A DNA stretch of 64,000 nt from Paenibacillus nasutitermitis (GTDB lineage Bacteria; Bacillota; Bacilli; Paenibacillales; Paenibacillaceae): positions 1,674,001 to 1,738,000 of the forward strand of contig NZ_BMHP01000002.1 in assembly GCF_014641075.1 (NCBI RefSeq). The letters run 5' to 3'. The first letter of the stretch is position 1, and the number at the start of each line of letters is the position of its first letter. The notes below the pieces were generated by a model. It made no database searches and was not told where the DNA came from. It saw nothing but the letters and a program-made list of their open reading frames with translations. Both the position numbers and the translations under genes were made by a program. This document shows positions 43,925 to 52,828 of the stretch, one piece after another.

Positions 43925-44368
43925 CTATACGTTTTTCTTTGCTGTCTCAATCAAGGCCCGGATAGTTTCATCGATCTTCCAGGTGCCAAGCGGCGCGCCT
44001 CGGAACGAAACCTTCACTTCGTTGTCCCCCGGCTTGCCTTGCATTTCCAGGTTTTTGGTGGTAATGGTGAAGGTGCCGTCGCTGTTGGACGTATAGGTAG
44101 CATCCTTGGCTTCTCCAGCCATCGCTGTAATAGCTTCCTGTTTCACGCTTTCGGTTACCTTCGTGCTGAGCGAAGCCAGATCATCCATGGTATAACCGCT
44201 GTATAGGACCAATCCCACCACAATAACGGCTACAATCAACCATTTGACAACCGTCTTCACAATCCGAATGACGATAAATAAGACCACCAGCGCAATCAGC
44301 AGAATAACCCAGTTGTCCTTCAAGAATTGGATCCAAGTATCTGTGTCGTAGTTAAAATCAAATCCCAT
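43925..44368 (-). CDS. Hypothetical membrane-anchored protein
   Basis: 147 residues, unassigned. Two hydrophobic segments near residues 18-38 and 44-62 (WVILLIALVVLFIVIRIV, WLIVAVIVVGLVLYSGY) are followed by an outside domain with Ser/Thr-rich strands and an amphipathic end (GTWKIDETIRALIETAKKN). A weak ribosome site is seen. It precedes the hairpin array and the transglutaminase gene. Confidence 0.6.
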   Translation of the reverse strand: MGFDFNYDTDTWIQFLKDNWVILLIALVVLFIVIRIVKTVVKWLIVAVIVVGLVLYSGYTMDDLASLSTKVTESVKQEAITAMAGEAKDATYTSNSDGTFTITTKNLEMQGKPGDNEVKVSFRGAPLGTWKIDETIRALIETAKKNV

Positions 44369-44625
44369 ACGCCGATTCCCCCATTATATACCTTGAAAAG
44401 TCTGAACACAAAACATTATACCTTATGCGAATATAAGCGTAAACCAGCGTATTCCTTATGAATTTTTGTAGCGGGGTCGTATTTCCATCCCCTTCATAAG
44501 ACGAATAAATCCGGAAAAAGTTTCAGAGCAACGCCCACCTCCATCCGCCCTGACATAACCGGGCTTGCCCAAGCGTACAAGTAGTAACATGTGGTTATGA
44601 AAAGCGCGATTGAGGAGGTAACATT

Positions 44626-45807
44626 GTGAGAACCGCAATCTGGCTGTATCTGTTTTTATTTGTCGCTTTTTTTGATCTTCACGCCCAATATCCCATCCTG
44701 ACTCCTTTTGCCGTATCCATCGGTGCGGCGCCTTCCTTTATCGGGCTGATGATGGGCATGTATTCACTCACCCATCTGCCAGGGAATGTGATCGCAGGTT
44801 ATGGCGTTGACCGTTATGGAAGCCGGTTGTTCATCGTATTCAGCCTGGCCGCGGCGGGAGGCATTCTGCTGCTCCAATCGAAGGTCACTGATCCCTGGCA
44901 GCTGCTTGTCCTGCGATCCGTAAGCGGCTTTGTGCTTGCTTTCCTGTCCCCTGCCTGCATGTCGCTGCTTGCCAGAATTGCAACGGACCGCGTCAAGCAG
45001 GGCAAGCTGATGGCCGGCAACGGGCTGATCCACACACTGGCATCCGTTGTTTCTCCTGCGGCTGGCGCATTTATGGTTGCCCAGATTGGTTTTACAACCG
45101 CCTTCTATGTGCTTGGCTGGATCCTGATCGGCACCGCTGCCTGTGCCATGCTGTTCATACGGGAATTGCCGACGAACTGGAAGCAGAACAAGGATCTCGT
45201 GTCTGCCTCCCCCTCCAAGCATGTGCCGATAAAGAATGATGAACCCGCCACGCCGACGGTTCCCTGGCTTATCTACATCCTGCCCGTTGCAATGGCTTGT
45301 GCTCAAGGTATCCTTTCTTTTGAGCTGCCCCTCATGTCTACTACCAAAGAAGGCATGATGACAACAGGGCTGCTTTTCTCCGTTGTGAGCCTTGGGGCAT
45401 TGATTACGCTCAGTATGCTTTTCCTGAACCGTTACTCGCCTTTTATCCGTTCTTTATGGGGCGCATTTGCATTGGCCCTGGTTTATTTCTCCATCGCCGC
45501 CGGAGCGCCCCTTCCTTTTTATATCCTGTTATTGATGTTGGGTATGGCCAAAGGCATTATTTTCCCGGCCATCCCGTCCCTGCTAATCGAGCTTAGCGGA
45601 GGCTTGAAATACGGACGCACCTTCTCTATCCTCTCGATCGCCTTCTCGATCGGCGCATTTATCGGCCCCATGCTTGCCGGACAACTGCGCAATTATGTGT
45701 CCCCTTACTATATTGCTTTTATCATCCTGATGCTCGCCGTGTCCGTGCTCCCCTTCTACACCATACGGTCAGGAAGAAACTCAGCCCATTTTTCAAGAAC
45801 TGGGTAA
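44626..45807 (+). CDS. MFS transporter
   Basis: 393 residues, 12 transmembrane helices, major facilitator superfamily. The motif after helix 2 reads GYGVDRYGSR, matching the family's G-x3-D-R-x-G-R loop. A hydrophilic loop of about 30 residues (KNDEPATPTV) joins the halves. GAGGAGGTAAC precedes a GTG start. No neighbour suggests the substrate. Confidence 0.88.
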   Translation: MRTAIWLYLFLFVAFFDLHAQYPILTPFAVSIGAAPSFIGLMMGMYSLTHLPGNVIAGYGVDRYGSRLFIVFSLAAAGGILLLQSKVTDPWQLLVLRSVSGFVLAFLSPACMSLLARIATDRVKQGKLMAGNGLIHTLASVVSPAAGAFMVAQIGFTTAFYVLGWILIGTAACAMLFIRELPTNWKQNKDLVSASPSKHVPIKNDEPATPTVPWLIYILPVAMACAQGILSFELPLMSTTKEGMMTTGLLFSVVSLGALITLSMLFLNRYSPFIRSLWGAFALALVYFSIAAGAPLPFYILLLMLGMAKGIIFPAIPSLLIELSGGLKYGRTFSILSIAFSIGAFIGPMLAGQLRNYVSPYYIAFIILMLAVSVLPFYTIRSGRNSAHFSRTG

Positions 45808-45924
45808 AGGCACAGGGCCACAGGCCTCTATAGGCATAGGATACATCGTGGCAGATGGCTTACGCTTCCTACCCACAAGCAAGCCAATCTCCCTGGAGAT
45901 AATGCGAAAGAGGGTGACTTCTCA

Positions 45925-46044
45925 ATGTCTGAAAGTGTTGAACGCGGTGGATACGGCAATGTCGGTGGTGCCTTTACCTCAACTGGCGCGATTCTTGTAT
46001 TGTTTATCCTGCTCGTTATTATCGTATGTGGATGCTGGTACTAA
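45925..46044 (+). CDS. YjcZ-family sporulation protein
   Basis: A 39-residue peptide: polar Gly-rich start (SESVERGGYGNVGGAF), then a single hydrophobic helix ending in CGCWY (TGAILVLFILLVIIVCGCWY). This layout is that of the YjcZ group of tiny membrane proteins made during sporulation. AGAGGGTG lies 9 nt before the ATG. It has its own terminator downstream. Confidence 0.8.
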   Translation: MSESVERGGYGNVGGAFTSTGAILVLFILLVIIVCGCWY

Positions 46045-46069
46045 TCCTGTATACCTTCTCCTCAAACAA

Positions 46070-46113
46070 AAGGAAGGTGTTGCCTGCGGGCAATGCCTTC
46101 CTTTTTTTTATTT
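46070..46113 (+). terminator. Terminator of the yjcZ-like gene
   Basis: AAGGAAGG and GCCTTCCTT with inner TTGCC/GGCAA pairs, followed by TTTTTT. Confidence 0.88.
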
Positions 46114-46157
46114 CCTCAAGTCAATCGGTTACAATGGCGTAAGAGGTGAAGCATGAT

Positions 46158-46526
46158 ATGGACATCGCTATTATCGTGGAAGGAAAGAACGACCGCAGCC
46201 GGATCCGGCGCGTATTGAGCCCGGAGGTGTTCATCTATTGCACCTACGGCACGCCCGGGACTGACCAATTGGAGAAGCTGCGCCGCCAGGTAGGGGACAA
46301 GCAGGTTTATATCTTCACGGATAATGATTCGTCCGGCAAACGAATTCGCGGCATGCTGCGGGATACCTTTCCTGATGGGGAGCATATTCACACCCGCAAA
46401 GGGTATCCCGGTGTAGAGAAAACCCCGCAAGAATACTTAATTGAACAATTCGAAAAAGCGGGACTCGAATCGTACATTATATACCCCGCCCCAGATCCCG
46501 CTCCCTGGCGCAAAGAAGATCAATGA
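46158..46526 (+). CDS. Toprim-domain protein (YusF-like)
   Basis: 122 residues from ATG 46158; a GTG four codons upstream is inside AGAGGTGAAG. Toprim fold: catalytic Glu in AIIVEGKNDRSRI, DxD as FTDNDSSGKRI. Small stand-alone Toprim proteins act on nucleic acids (as in the RNase M5 family), though the role of this group is not known. It is convergent with the AEC carrier gene, 4 bp apart. Confidence 0.82.
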   Translation: MDIAIIVEGKNDRSRIRRVLSPEVFIYCTYGTPGTDQLEKLRRQVGDKQVYIFTDNDSSGKRIRGMLRDTFPDGEHIHTRKGYPGVEKTPQEYLIEQFEKAGLESYIIYPAPDPAPWRKEDQ

Positions 46527-46530
46527 TTGC

Positions 46531-47457
46531 TCAAATGCGCAGTGCAAATATAACGAATGTAACCGTGATGATGCTCAGCACCGTGGACACAAATACCACC
46601 TGTGAAGCGAACTCCGGCTCATTGTCAAATTCAACGGCCAGCAGCACGCTGGACAGCGAGGTCGGAACGGCGGAGGAGACGATCAGCGCTTTAGCCATAA
46701 TGCCTTCAATTCCGAGCATCCATACGACCAGCAGGGCGAGAAGCGGCCCGATAATCAATCTCGTTCCACAAGAGATCAACACATCCTTCAGCATCAGACC
46801 TTTATAGGACCAGCGCATGCTGCCGATCTGCACCCCAAGCGTAATCAGCGCCGTTCCGGTAAACGCATCGGCCAAATAATCCAGGGGCGTCGCCAGAAAT
46901 CCCGCCAGGGGAATGTCAAAGCCGCGCATCAGAAAAGCAAGCGGAATCGCATATATAACCGGCTGCCTTGCGATCGTTCTCACAATCATGCGGCCGCTGC
47001 TCCTGTGCGCATTAACACTGTAAATCCCCCAAGTGTTGGGGATCAGGGATTGCATCATCATAATGAGAACCTGGACGGAGAGCGTAAAGGGATTGGCTGC
47101 AAAAGCCAGCTGATTCAGCGGAATCCCATAATTTGCGCTGTTGTAGAACAACACGCTGTTGCGCATCGCCCCTCTCATGCCCCCTTCAAGCCGCCGGAGC
47201 CTTACAACCGCTTCCACTGCGCCGAACAGCAGGATCATAAAAACAAGAAAGAACAGCAGCACATTGCCGATAACCTCAAGCGATATTTCCGTAGTATATA
47301 ATAATTTGAAAATGATAGCTGGCGAGAACAAATAAAAATTAAGCCTGGAGAGGGTTTTGATATCCAAAGAAAAAGCCCGCTGCAGCGTGACGCCAATGGC
47401 AATCATAACCGACAGCGGGAGCACATTGTTCCATAATACAGACCAAAATATTTCCAT
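46531..47457 (-). CDS. AEC-family (auxin efflux carrier) transporter
   Basis: 308 residues with about 10 transmembrane helices. Characteristic stretches are LSRLNFYLFSPAIIFKLLY and SANYGIPLNQLAF in the first half, GTALITLGVQIG and ISCGTRLIIGPLLALL in the second. AEC proteins in bacteria export organic acids or related metabolites. It follows sco1 by 5 bp and might be transcribed with it. Confidence 0.87.
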   Translation of the reverse strand: MEIFWSVLWNNVLPLSVMIAIGVTLQRAFSLDIKTLSRLNFYLFSPAIIFKLLYTTEISLEVIGNVLLFFLVFMILLFGAVEAVVRLRRLEGGMRGAMRNSVLFYNSANYGIPLNQLAFAANPFTLSVQVLIMMMQSLIPNTWGIYSVNAHRSSGRMIVRTIARQPVIYAIPLAFLMRGFDIPLAGFLATPLDYLADAFTGTALITLGVQIGSMRWSYKGLMLKDVLISCGTRLIIGPLLALLVVWMLGIEGIMAKALIVSSAVPTSLSSVLLAVEFDNEPEFASQVVFVSTVLSIITVTFVIFALRI

Positions 47458-47462
47458 CTCGT

Positions 47463-48077
47463 TTATTCCTTCACAAGCGCATTAACGATTTTCACGATCT
47501 CGTCCGCCTGCGTCTCCGTAATGGATCCCGCAATGGCCTTGCGCACATTTCCTGTCCGGTCTACAAAGGTGATCGCATCAGAATGAGTGAAATAACCATT
47601 CGCATCCTTGACCAAGCCAAGACCAAAACCCTTCATCAGCTGCTTGGTATCTTCTTCGCTATCCTCGCGCAAAAATTTCCAGCCTGCCGCATCCACATTG
47701 AATTTGCCTGCGAATTTTCTGATCGCCTCTGTCGTATCCCGCTCCGGATCGAATGTAATCGAGAGGAACTCGACTTCACTGCCGAACACGCCTTTTTTCT
47801 TCAACTCGTCCTGAGCTTCAGTCATCAGATAGGTTGTCGGCGGACAGACGTCCGGACAATTGGAATAAAAGAAATATATGACACGCACCTTGCCGTTCGT
47901 ATTCTCCAGCGATACCTTGCCCCCATCCAGATCCGTGAGCTCAAAGCTTGGCGCTTTGTAGTTCTGATCCAGATTAGGCTTATCCGCTTTTGTGGAAGAA
48001 AGGTATAAATAAGTACCCATCACTGCGCATAGCGCCAGAACGGCAATCTTAAAAGCATGTTTCCGAACAAAATTCAT
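47463..48077 (-). CDS. SCO1/SenC-family copper chaperone for cytochrome oxidase
   Basis: 204 residues. N-terminal transmembrane anchor (residues 8-27), then a thioredoxin-like domain outside the membrane. Copper ligands: Cys74 and Cys78 in YSNCPDVCPP and the His in YFTHSDAI near residue 168. It helps assemble the CuA centre of cytochrome c oxidase. It follows ctaB by 39 bp, consistent with joint expression for oxidase maturation. Confidence 0.93.
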   Translation of the reverse strand: MNFVRKHAFKIAVLALCAVMGTYLYLSSTKADKPNLDQNYKAPSFELTDLDGGKVSLENTNGKVRVIYFFYSNCPDVCPPTTYLMTEAQDELKKKGVFGSEVEFLSITFDPERDTTEAIRKFAGKFNVDAAGWKFLREDSEEDTKQLMKGFGLGLVKDANGYFTHSDAITFVDRTGNVRKAIAGSITETQADEIVKIVNALVKE

Positions 48078-48116
48078 CCGTCTTCGTTCCTCCCCATTAC
48101 ATAATTCCCAGGCCTC

Positions 48117-49019
48117 TTAACCGACGCCGTTGGTGTCCAGTATCATCACCAGAAAGACGATCATCAAATAGTTGATCGATATAAAAAAATTGGTTTTCGC
48201 CCATTTGGTGTCGTCTGTTGCAGATAACCCCATCATGGTATGCACCGTCCAGAAGCCCGCCAGGGCGACAGAAATAATCAGAAAGAAGATTCCGGTGTAA
48301 TCATAGGTGTACATCAGAATGCCCGTTGGAACAAGCAGCAGGGTATAGGGGATCATTTGCAGCTTGGTGCGTTTGATTCCCTTAAGAACCGGCAGCAGCG
48401 GATAACCGGCAGCACGGTATTCCTCGACCCGCCTGATCGCAAGCGACCAAAAATGCGCAGGCTGCCACAGGAACAAGAGCGCGAACAGCAGCCAAGCCCC
48501 GGCATCCACCTGACCGGTAACGGCGCAATAACCGATTACCGGAGGCATCGCTCCGGAGATCCCGCCAATGGAGGTGCTCCATGTGGAGGTTCTTTTTAGC
48601 CACATTGTGTATATAATCACATAAACAAACAAGCCCAGAAGACCGAGCCAGCCAGTTAAGGGATTAACAAGAATGAACAGTACAGCAATCCCGATAATCC
48701 CGAGCACGATCCCGTAGATCAGCACATTTGTCGGGTTCAGGCGCTTCATCGGAAGCGCCCGGTTGCAGGTCCGTTCCATCTTCTTGTCAAGCTCCCTGTC
48801 CCAATAATTGTTGATGACACATGCTGATGCCATGGTTAGCGCCGAGCCGACGAGCATATAAATCAACAACAGCCAGTCAATATGATCCCATTTAGAAGCA
48901 ACCCAAAACCCACCGAACGCTGCAAACGCATTGAGGCGTATGATGCCCGGTTTTGTTAAGGCCACGTATTCTTTAAGCACAGCCAGCCTCCCCGTTCCGA
49001 TCCCATTATGGGCGTACAT
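48117..49019 (-). CDS. ctaB: Protoheme IX farnesyltransferase CtaB (heme O synthase)
   Basis: Adds a farnesyl group to heme b to form heme O. 300 residues, about nine transmembrane helices, UbiA superfamily. The prenyl-diphosphate-binding motif N-x3-D-x3-D is seen as NNYWDRELDKKM; second conserved loop FLWQPAHFWSLAI. The product is used by CtaA at 33341. The start at 49019 (ATG) gives a short N-terminal extension typical of Bacillus CtaB. Confidence 0.95.
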   Translation of the reverse strand: MYAHNGIGTGRLAVLKEYVALTKPGIIRLNAFAAFGGFWVASKWDHIDWLLLIYMLVGSALTMASACVINNYWDRELDKKMERTCNRALPMKRLNPTNVLIYGIVLGIIGIAVLFILVNPLTGWLGLLGLFVYVIIYTMWLKRTSTWSTSIGGISGAMPPVIGYCAVTGQVDAGAWLLFALLFLWQPAHFWSLAIRRVEEYRAAGYPLLPVLKGIKRTKLQMIPYTLLLVPTGILMYTYDYTGIFFLIISVALAGFWTVHTMMGLSATDDTKWAKTNFFISINYLMIVFLVMILDTNGVG

Positions 49020-49261
49020 CGCCCATCATCTGTGTTATAAACCGTCCTAATCATACCGAAAAAACAAGCAGAAGACAATCTTCGCGGCTCTTGTTCATTA
49101 TATTGACACCGCTTGACAAAACATGAATTCAAATCCCATTGTTTTAACTTGCGCTGCATCCCAAACGTGCACGTAACGGCATTTCAAAAAAATATGGAAC
49201 CCTTCCGCCCATTTTTCAATACACTGTCATTGTAGGTAAACGCCCAGCTGAGCGAAAGGAA

Positions 49262-49702
49262 GTGGGATGGTTCAGAGATGGCAGTCTAAAGACAAATTCC
49301 GAAGACGTCAGGCTGCTGGCCCGATTAATGCGCGCTGAAGCGGAGGGTGAAGGTGACCTCGGCATGCTGATGGTCGGCAATGTGGGAGTCAATCGTATTT
49401 TGGGCAATTGCATCGATTTCCGGAATATCCGCAACATGCAGATGGTGTTCCAAAGTCCCGGCGGCTTTGAGGCCACATAAAAAGGATATTTCCTAGCAAG
49501 GGGCCCGCGACGGGCGAAGTCAGGCTTGCAAAACGCGCCATCAATGGCGAACGACAGCATCCGGCAACCAATGCACTGTGGTACTTCCGCCAAGCGAGCG
49601 GCCGGCTGTCCGGATACCTGGTTCGATCAACAAAACGTCGGCATCTTCAGAGCACACTGCTTTTTCGCTCCGACGCCGGATGATTGTCCGACTGTTTATT
49701 AG
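49262..49702 (+). pseudogene. Broken cwlJ/sleB-type spore cortex hydrolase
   Basis: Frame 1 encodes VRLLARLMRAEAEGEGDLG, then a segment like the hydrolase-2 family (MLMVGNVGVNRI, FRNIRNMQMVFQS), and meets a TAA after GGFEAT. After that stop and a frameshift, a second frame continues with GEVRLAKRAINGER, QHPATNALWYF; after another shift a third frame gives CPDTWFDQQNVGIFRAHCFF and ends at TAG 49702. Put together it is a near full-length CwlJ with one stop and two shifts. It is directly upstream of gerQ, as intact cwlJ is in Bacillus. Confidence 0.8.
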
Positions 49703-49772
49703 CTTTGTTTTGGCGCGAGGAAAATTTAGAGTCCCTGCTTGGATGAAACCATGAGAGTGAGGTCAATAAAAC

Positions 49773-50363
49773 ATGTCAAACGGATTCGGTTACGGGTACG
49801 GTTACAGAGATGGAAATACTGCAGGCGCCGGAGTCTACCCCGGTTATAATTATGGTCAACATTATTCTTACCCGCAGACTGCTCAAACAATGGCTGCAAC
49901 CAACCAAATGCCAGCACAAATGCCTATGCAAATGCCTATGCAAATGCCAATGGCATCCGGGCAAATGCCTCCCAGTGTGCCCAACGGCTCATTTGTGACA
50001 CCGGCTGGAGGCAATATTGTTACGGTTCCGGTCACAGAGGAGTCCTACGTAGAGAACATACTTCGAATGAACCGCGGTAAAATGGCGACCCTTTATATGA
50101 CATACGAGAATAACAGCGAATGGAACGCCAAGATTTTCAAGGGTATTATCGAAGCCGCAGGACGCGATCACATCATTATCAGCGACCCCACCACAGGCAT
50201 GCGTTATTTGCTGCTTACACTCAACCTGGATTATGTCACCTTTGACGGTCCAATCAATTACTCCTACACCTTCCAGGGTCAGACCATTACGAACACCACT
50301 CCTGTGACCACTACAGCAGGCTCGGGAATGACGGGCTCGGGCTCGCCTATGCTTAGCCGTTAA
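49773..50363 (+). CDS. gerQ: Spore coat protein GerQ
   Basis: 196 residues. The N-terminal third is Gly/Tyr-rich (FGYGYGYRDGNTAG), followed by Met/Gln/Pro tandem repeats (QMPMQMPMQMPM, residues 46-60). The conserved GerQ domain spans about 82-165: EESYVENILRMNRGKMATLYMTYE, FKGIIEAAGRDHIIISDP. GerQ anchors CwlJ to the spore coat and is cross-linked by transglutaminase. Here its normal partner gene next door is broken, so it may serve a CwlJ encoded elsewhere. GAGAGTGAGG precedes the ATG. Confidence 0.93.
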   Translation: MSNGFGYGYGYRDGNTAGAGVYPGYNYGQHYSYPQTAQTMAATNQMPAQMPMQMPMQMPMASGQMPPSVPNGSFVTPAGGNIVTVPVTEESYVENILRMNRGKMATLYMTYENNSEWNAKIFKGIIEAAGRDHIIISDPTTGMRYLLLTLNLDYVTFDGPINYSYTFQGQTITNTTPVTTTAGSGMTGSGSPMLSR

Positions 50364-50637
50364 TGGGGCGGAAAGTCCAGGCATGAATGCCTGATGCTCC
50401 CCGGGGAACCCACTTAACCATCGCATGCCAGGAAGAACGCTCACTGCAGCGTTCTTTTTTTATGGCCATCGCCGCCTCTTCCCCCGGGGCTTCCCAAACC
50501 TCCACAAAAAGCAGCGGCTGATCCGTCCCTTCAAACAGCTGAAATCCGCTATTTTCCGCTTGCCGGATCTTCATCCATGCCCGGTATTCATTCGCATGGT
50601 CTTCGCTAATTTGATATTCCACGAAACAAATATGCAT
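50353..50637 (-). CDS. Small conserved hypothetical protein
   Basis: 94 residues, soluble. IHICFVEYQISEDHANEYRAWM and PLLFVEVWEAPGEEAAMAIKKER suggest an alpha/beta fold like the dimeric alpha-beta barrel (monooxygenase-like) families, but I cannot name it with certainty. AAAGGA precedes the ATG. It is convergent with gerQ and overlaps its last 11 bp. Confidence 0.65.
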   Translation of the reverse strand: MHICFVEYQISEDHANEYRAWMKIRQAENSGFQLFEGTDQPLLFVEVWEAPGEEAAMAIKKERCSERSSWHAMVKWVPRGASGIHAWTFRPING

Positions 50638-50926
50638 CTAAATTCGTCCTTTCGTTATAAGAACCCGCGATTCAGAAAATACTTATACGTACAATATAGA
50701 AGTATACCACTTTTCACCTTTGGCCCTGTTGACAGTTTTTTGCCCATTTTATAAGGGTACAGATGCATTTACAGGTAACTTGGTGTATGCTACAGGGAAG
50801 GCGCAACCTAGCTGGCCGCTTGCTGAAAACGCATGTTTGCCATCATCGGATTTATGTCAACTATGGCCGAATAAAAACAACTGAAAACTTTGCAACAAAC
50901 CGCTTTCCGCTTTAACCGATAAAGGC
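50638..50926. other. Upstream region of yfhP
   Basis: 289 bp without a gene. Plus strand TTGACA at 50729-50734 and TATAAG at 50750-50755 (15-bp spacer) may be a weak promoter for yfhP, leaving a leader of about 400 nt. Near its end GCTTTCCGCTTTAACCGAT resembles a decayed extra copy of the 70-bp repeat that follows. Confidence 0.4.
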
Positions 50927-51161
50927 CCTGGAAGTCGCCGCAGAAACCTTAAGCTTATGCTTCCGATGTAGTTTTCTGCTCTTACCTGATATGTTGCCTG
51001 GAAGTCGCCGCAGAAACCTTAAGCTTACGCTTCCGATGTAGTTTTCTGCTCTTACCTGATGTGTTGCCTGGAAGTCACCGCAGAAACCTTAAGTTTACGC
51101 TTCCGATGTAGTTTTCTGCTCTTACCTGATGTGTTACCTGGAAGCCACCGCAGAAACCTTT
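50927..51161 (+). repeat. Three-plus tandem 70-bp repeats, each a pseudoknot-like unit, in the yfhP leader
   Basis: Period exactly 70 bp: units begin at CCTGGAAG 50927, 50997, 51067 and a partial one at 51137. Each can form stem 1 GCTTCC:GGAAGT/C (50959-50964 with 51000-51005, 51029-51034 with 51070-51075, 51099-51104 with 51140-51145) interleaved with stem 2 GTTTTCTGC:GCAGAAAC (50971-50979 with 51010-51017 and so on). The last 3' arm ends 6 nt before AGGAGG of yfhP. 70 is not a multiple of three, so this is not coding. Confidence 0.85.
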
Positions 51162-51175
51162 TAGGAGGAATGTTC

Positions 51176-52162
51176 ATGGATAGTGGGACGCATTTGGTCA
51201 TGGGGCTCGGACTTGCTGGGCTCGCATCCATCGACCCGGTCGTCGCCTCCGATCATACGATCTATGCCGCCGTTCTCATCGGTACGGTTGTGGGATCGCA
51301 AGCTCCGGACTTTGATGGATTCTTAAGACTTAGAAACAATGCCGTCTATATAAAAAATCATCGGGGTCTGTCGCATTCGCTGCCGGCCATCGCTATCTGG
51401 ACCGTGCTCATCACACTTCTGATTCAAACGTTCTTCGGTTTCAGTATTCCGATGCTCCATCTCGGGGGTTGGGTGCTGCTGGCCGTTGTGCTCCATGTAT
51501 TCGTCGATTTATTTAATACGTACGGCACACAGGCGATGCGGCCGTTTACAGAAAAATGGATATCCTGGAATATTATTCATATTTTTGACCCCTTTATTTT
51601 CACAACGCATGTGATCGCGATTCTGATCTGGGCTCTTCAATTGGCGGATCCTGCTTTTATTTTCCCGTTTCTCTATGGTGTGCTTGTTGTATATTATATT
51701 TGGCGGACTGTAGCCCATCGTCTATTGACAAAACGGATGCGGGAATTGGATACCGATTGTCATGAGGGCGATCGTTATATTCTTATCCCGACGGTATCGA
51801 TACATGAATGGAATGTGGTCAAAAAACGTGAGGATGGCTTGTACCTGATTGGTGATTTCCGCCGCGGGCAGCTTCGCTGGGTAGACCGCGCCAAAGGCAC
51901 CGAGCATCCTGCAATCGAGGCGTCGCGGAATGATCCGTCGATCTTTGCTTTCCTCTATTTCACCTCGTATGCCTGCGCAGAAGTGAAGGAGCATTCGTGG
52001 GGCTATGAGGTTAGATGGTCGGATGTCCGTTACCGTCACCGCAAGCAGTACCCTTTTGTTGGCGTGTTGTTGATGGACCATGAATTCAATACCCTTGGCT
52101 CCTATGTAGGCTGGCTTAGTGAGGACCGCTTGCAGAAAAGGCTTAGAATGAACACATATTGA
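51176..52162 (+). CDS. yfhP: YfhP-like membrane-bound metal-dependent hydrolase
   Basis: 328 residues from ATG 51176, with AGGAGGA 6 nt before; the open frame runs back into the repeats but is not coding there. N-terminal half: DUF457/YdjM-type (LexA-binding-related) membrane hydrolase domain with four to five helices and metal-ligand motifs: DSGTHLVMG, SQAPDFDGF, HRGLSHSLPA and HVFVDLFNTYGTQ. C-terminal half from about 185 is soluble. The function of YfhP is not established. It lies behind three pseudoknot-like units. Confidence 0.85.
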   Translation: MDSGTHLVMGLGLAGLASIDPVVASDHTIYAAVLIGTVVGSQAPDFDGFLRLRNNAVYIKNHRGLSHSLPAIAIWTVLITLLIQTFFGFSIPMLHLGGWVLLAVVLHVFVDLFNTYGTQAMRPFTEKWISWNIIHIFDPFIFTTHVIAILIWALQLADPAFIFPFLYGVLVVYYIWRTVAHRLLTKRMRELDTDCHEGDRYILIPTVSIHEWNVVKKREDGLYLIGDFRRGQLRWVDRAKGTEHPAIEASRNDPSIFAFLYFTSYACAEVKEHSWGYEVRWSDVRYRHRKQYPFVGVLLMDHEFNTLGSYVGWLSEDRLQKRLRMNTY

Positions 52163-52305
52163 CATTGACGGTTGAGGGCCCCTTCTTGCACAATAGAGGG
52201 GGCCCTTCGCATGGGGTCCTATGCCTCTAAGCAAAATCAGGCATAGAAAAAGCCCAAGGTTTCCCTTGAGCTTGATGCTTAAATCGAAAACAGCTTGCCT
52301 TAGGC

Positions 52306-52536
52306 TTAGCGGTTTTGCGATTGTCCGCCGGACAGTTGCTGCTCAGCGATTTGTACAAGTTTGCGGGTGATATAACCACCAAGCGAACCTGCATCACGAG
52401 TTGCCATGTTGCCATAGTAACCGTCTTGTGGAATTTGGATGCCAAGTTCTTGAGCAACCTCATATTTCATTTGATCCAAGGCTGCGCTTGCTTGAGGTAC
52501 GACCAATGTATTGCTGCTGCGAGATTGTCCTGCCAT
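52306..52536 (-). CDS. Alpha/beta-type small acid-soluble spore protein (SASP)
   Basis: 76 residues from ATG 52536 (AAAGGAG upstream). LVVPQASAALDQMKYEVAQELGI and GGYITRKLVQIAEQQL are the two DNA-binding helices, with the GPR protease site in EVAQELG. Coats and protects spore DNA. Its paralogue at 57427 is nearly identical in the core. Upstream -35/-10 elements fit sigma-G. The 14 extra codons of the open frame lack a start with a ribosome site. Confidence 0.95.
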   Translation of the reverse strand: MAGQSRSSNTLVVPQASAALDQMKYEVAQELGIQIPQDGYYGNMATRDAGSLGGYITRKLVQIAEQQLSGGQSQNR

Positions 52537-52581
52537 GTTGAATTTCTCCTTTCGTCCTCTAACAATGGTGTGTTGCAAGCT

Positions 52582-52612
52582 TATTATGATACGATAGCAA
52601 GAAGAATATGCT
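52582..52612 (-). promoter_or_regulatory. Sigma-G-like promoter of the SASP gene at 52306
   Basis: Minus strand AGCATA (52612-52607), 18-bp spacer, CATAATA (52588-52582), close to the forespore consensus TGMATA / CATACTA. The other SASP gene has the same CATAATA -10. Confidence 0.55.
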
Positions 52613-52651
52613 TAACTTCAAGAATTTCTTTTTCCAAGGAGATTGCCAATT

Positions 52652-52828
52652 ATGCCCAAATCAATTGCTTTGTTTTTCGCCGTATTTTCTGTGCTTCTTA
52701 TGAGCGCAACCGCTATTGCCATCAGCTACAATGGATGGATTGCAGCTCTCTTGTTTGTTCTCATGATTTGCAGCATTGGTCTCGGATTCGTTGTCAGCGC
52801 CAAAATGAAACGCCGCAAGCAAGGGTAA
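52652..52828 (+). CDS. DUF5325-family small membrane protein (YlaF-like)
   Basis: 58 residues from ATG 52652, with AAGGAGA 9 nt before. Two transmembrane helices (residues 4-25 and 30-50) and a basic tail KMKRRKQG. Matches the layout of DUF5325/YlaF proteins of unknown function. The terminator begins inside its last codons. Divergent from the SASP gene. Confidence 0.7.
   Translation: MPKSIALFFAVFSVLLMSATAIAISYNGWIAALLFVLMICSIGLGFVVSAKMKRRKQG

Noticed and set aside
50927..51161. Possible CRISPR array
   Set aside because: The whole 70-bp period is conserved, so there are no unique spacers, and no cas genes are near.
51059..51175. Extended N-terminus of YfhP reading into the repeats
   Set aside because: The repeat period is not a multiple of three and AGGAGGA is placed for ATG 51176.
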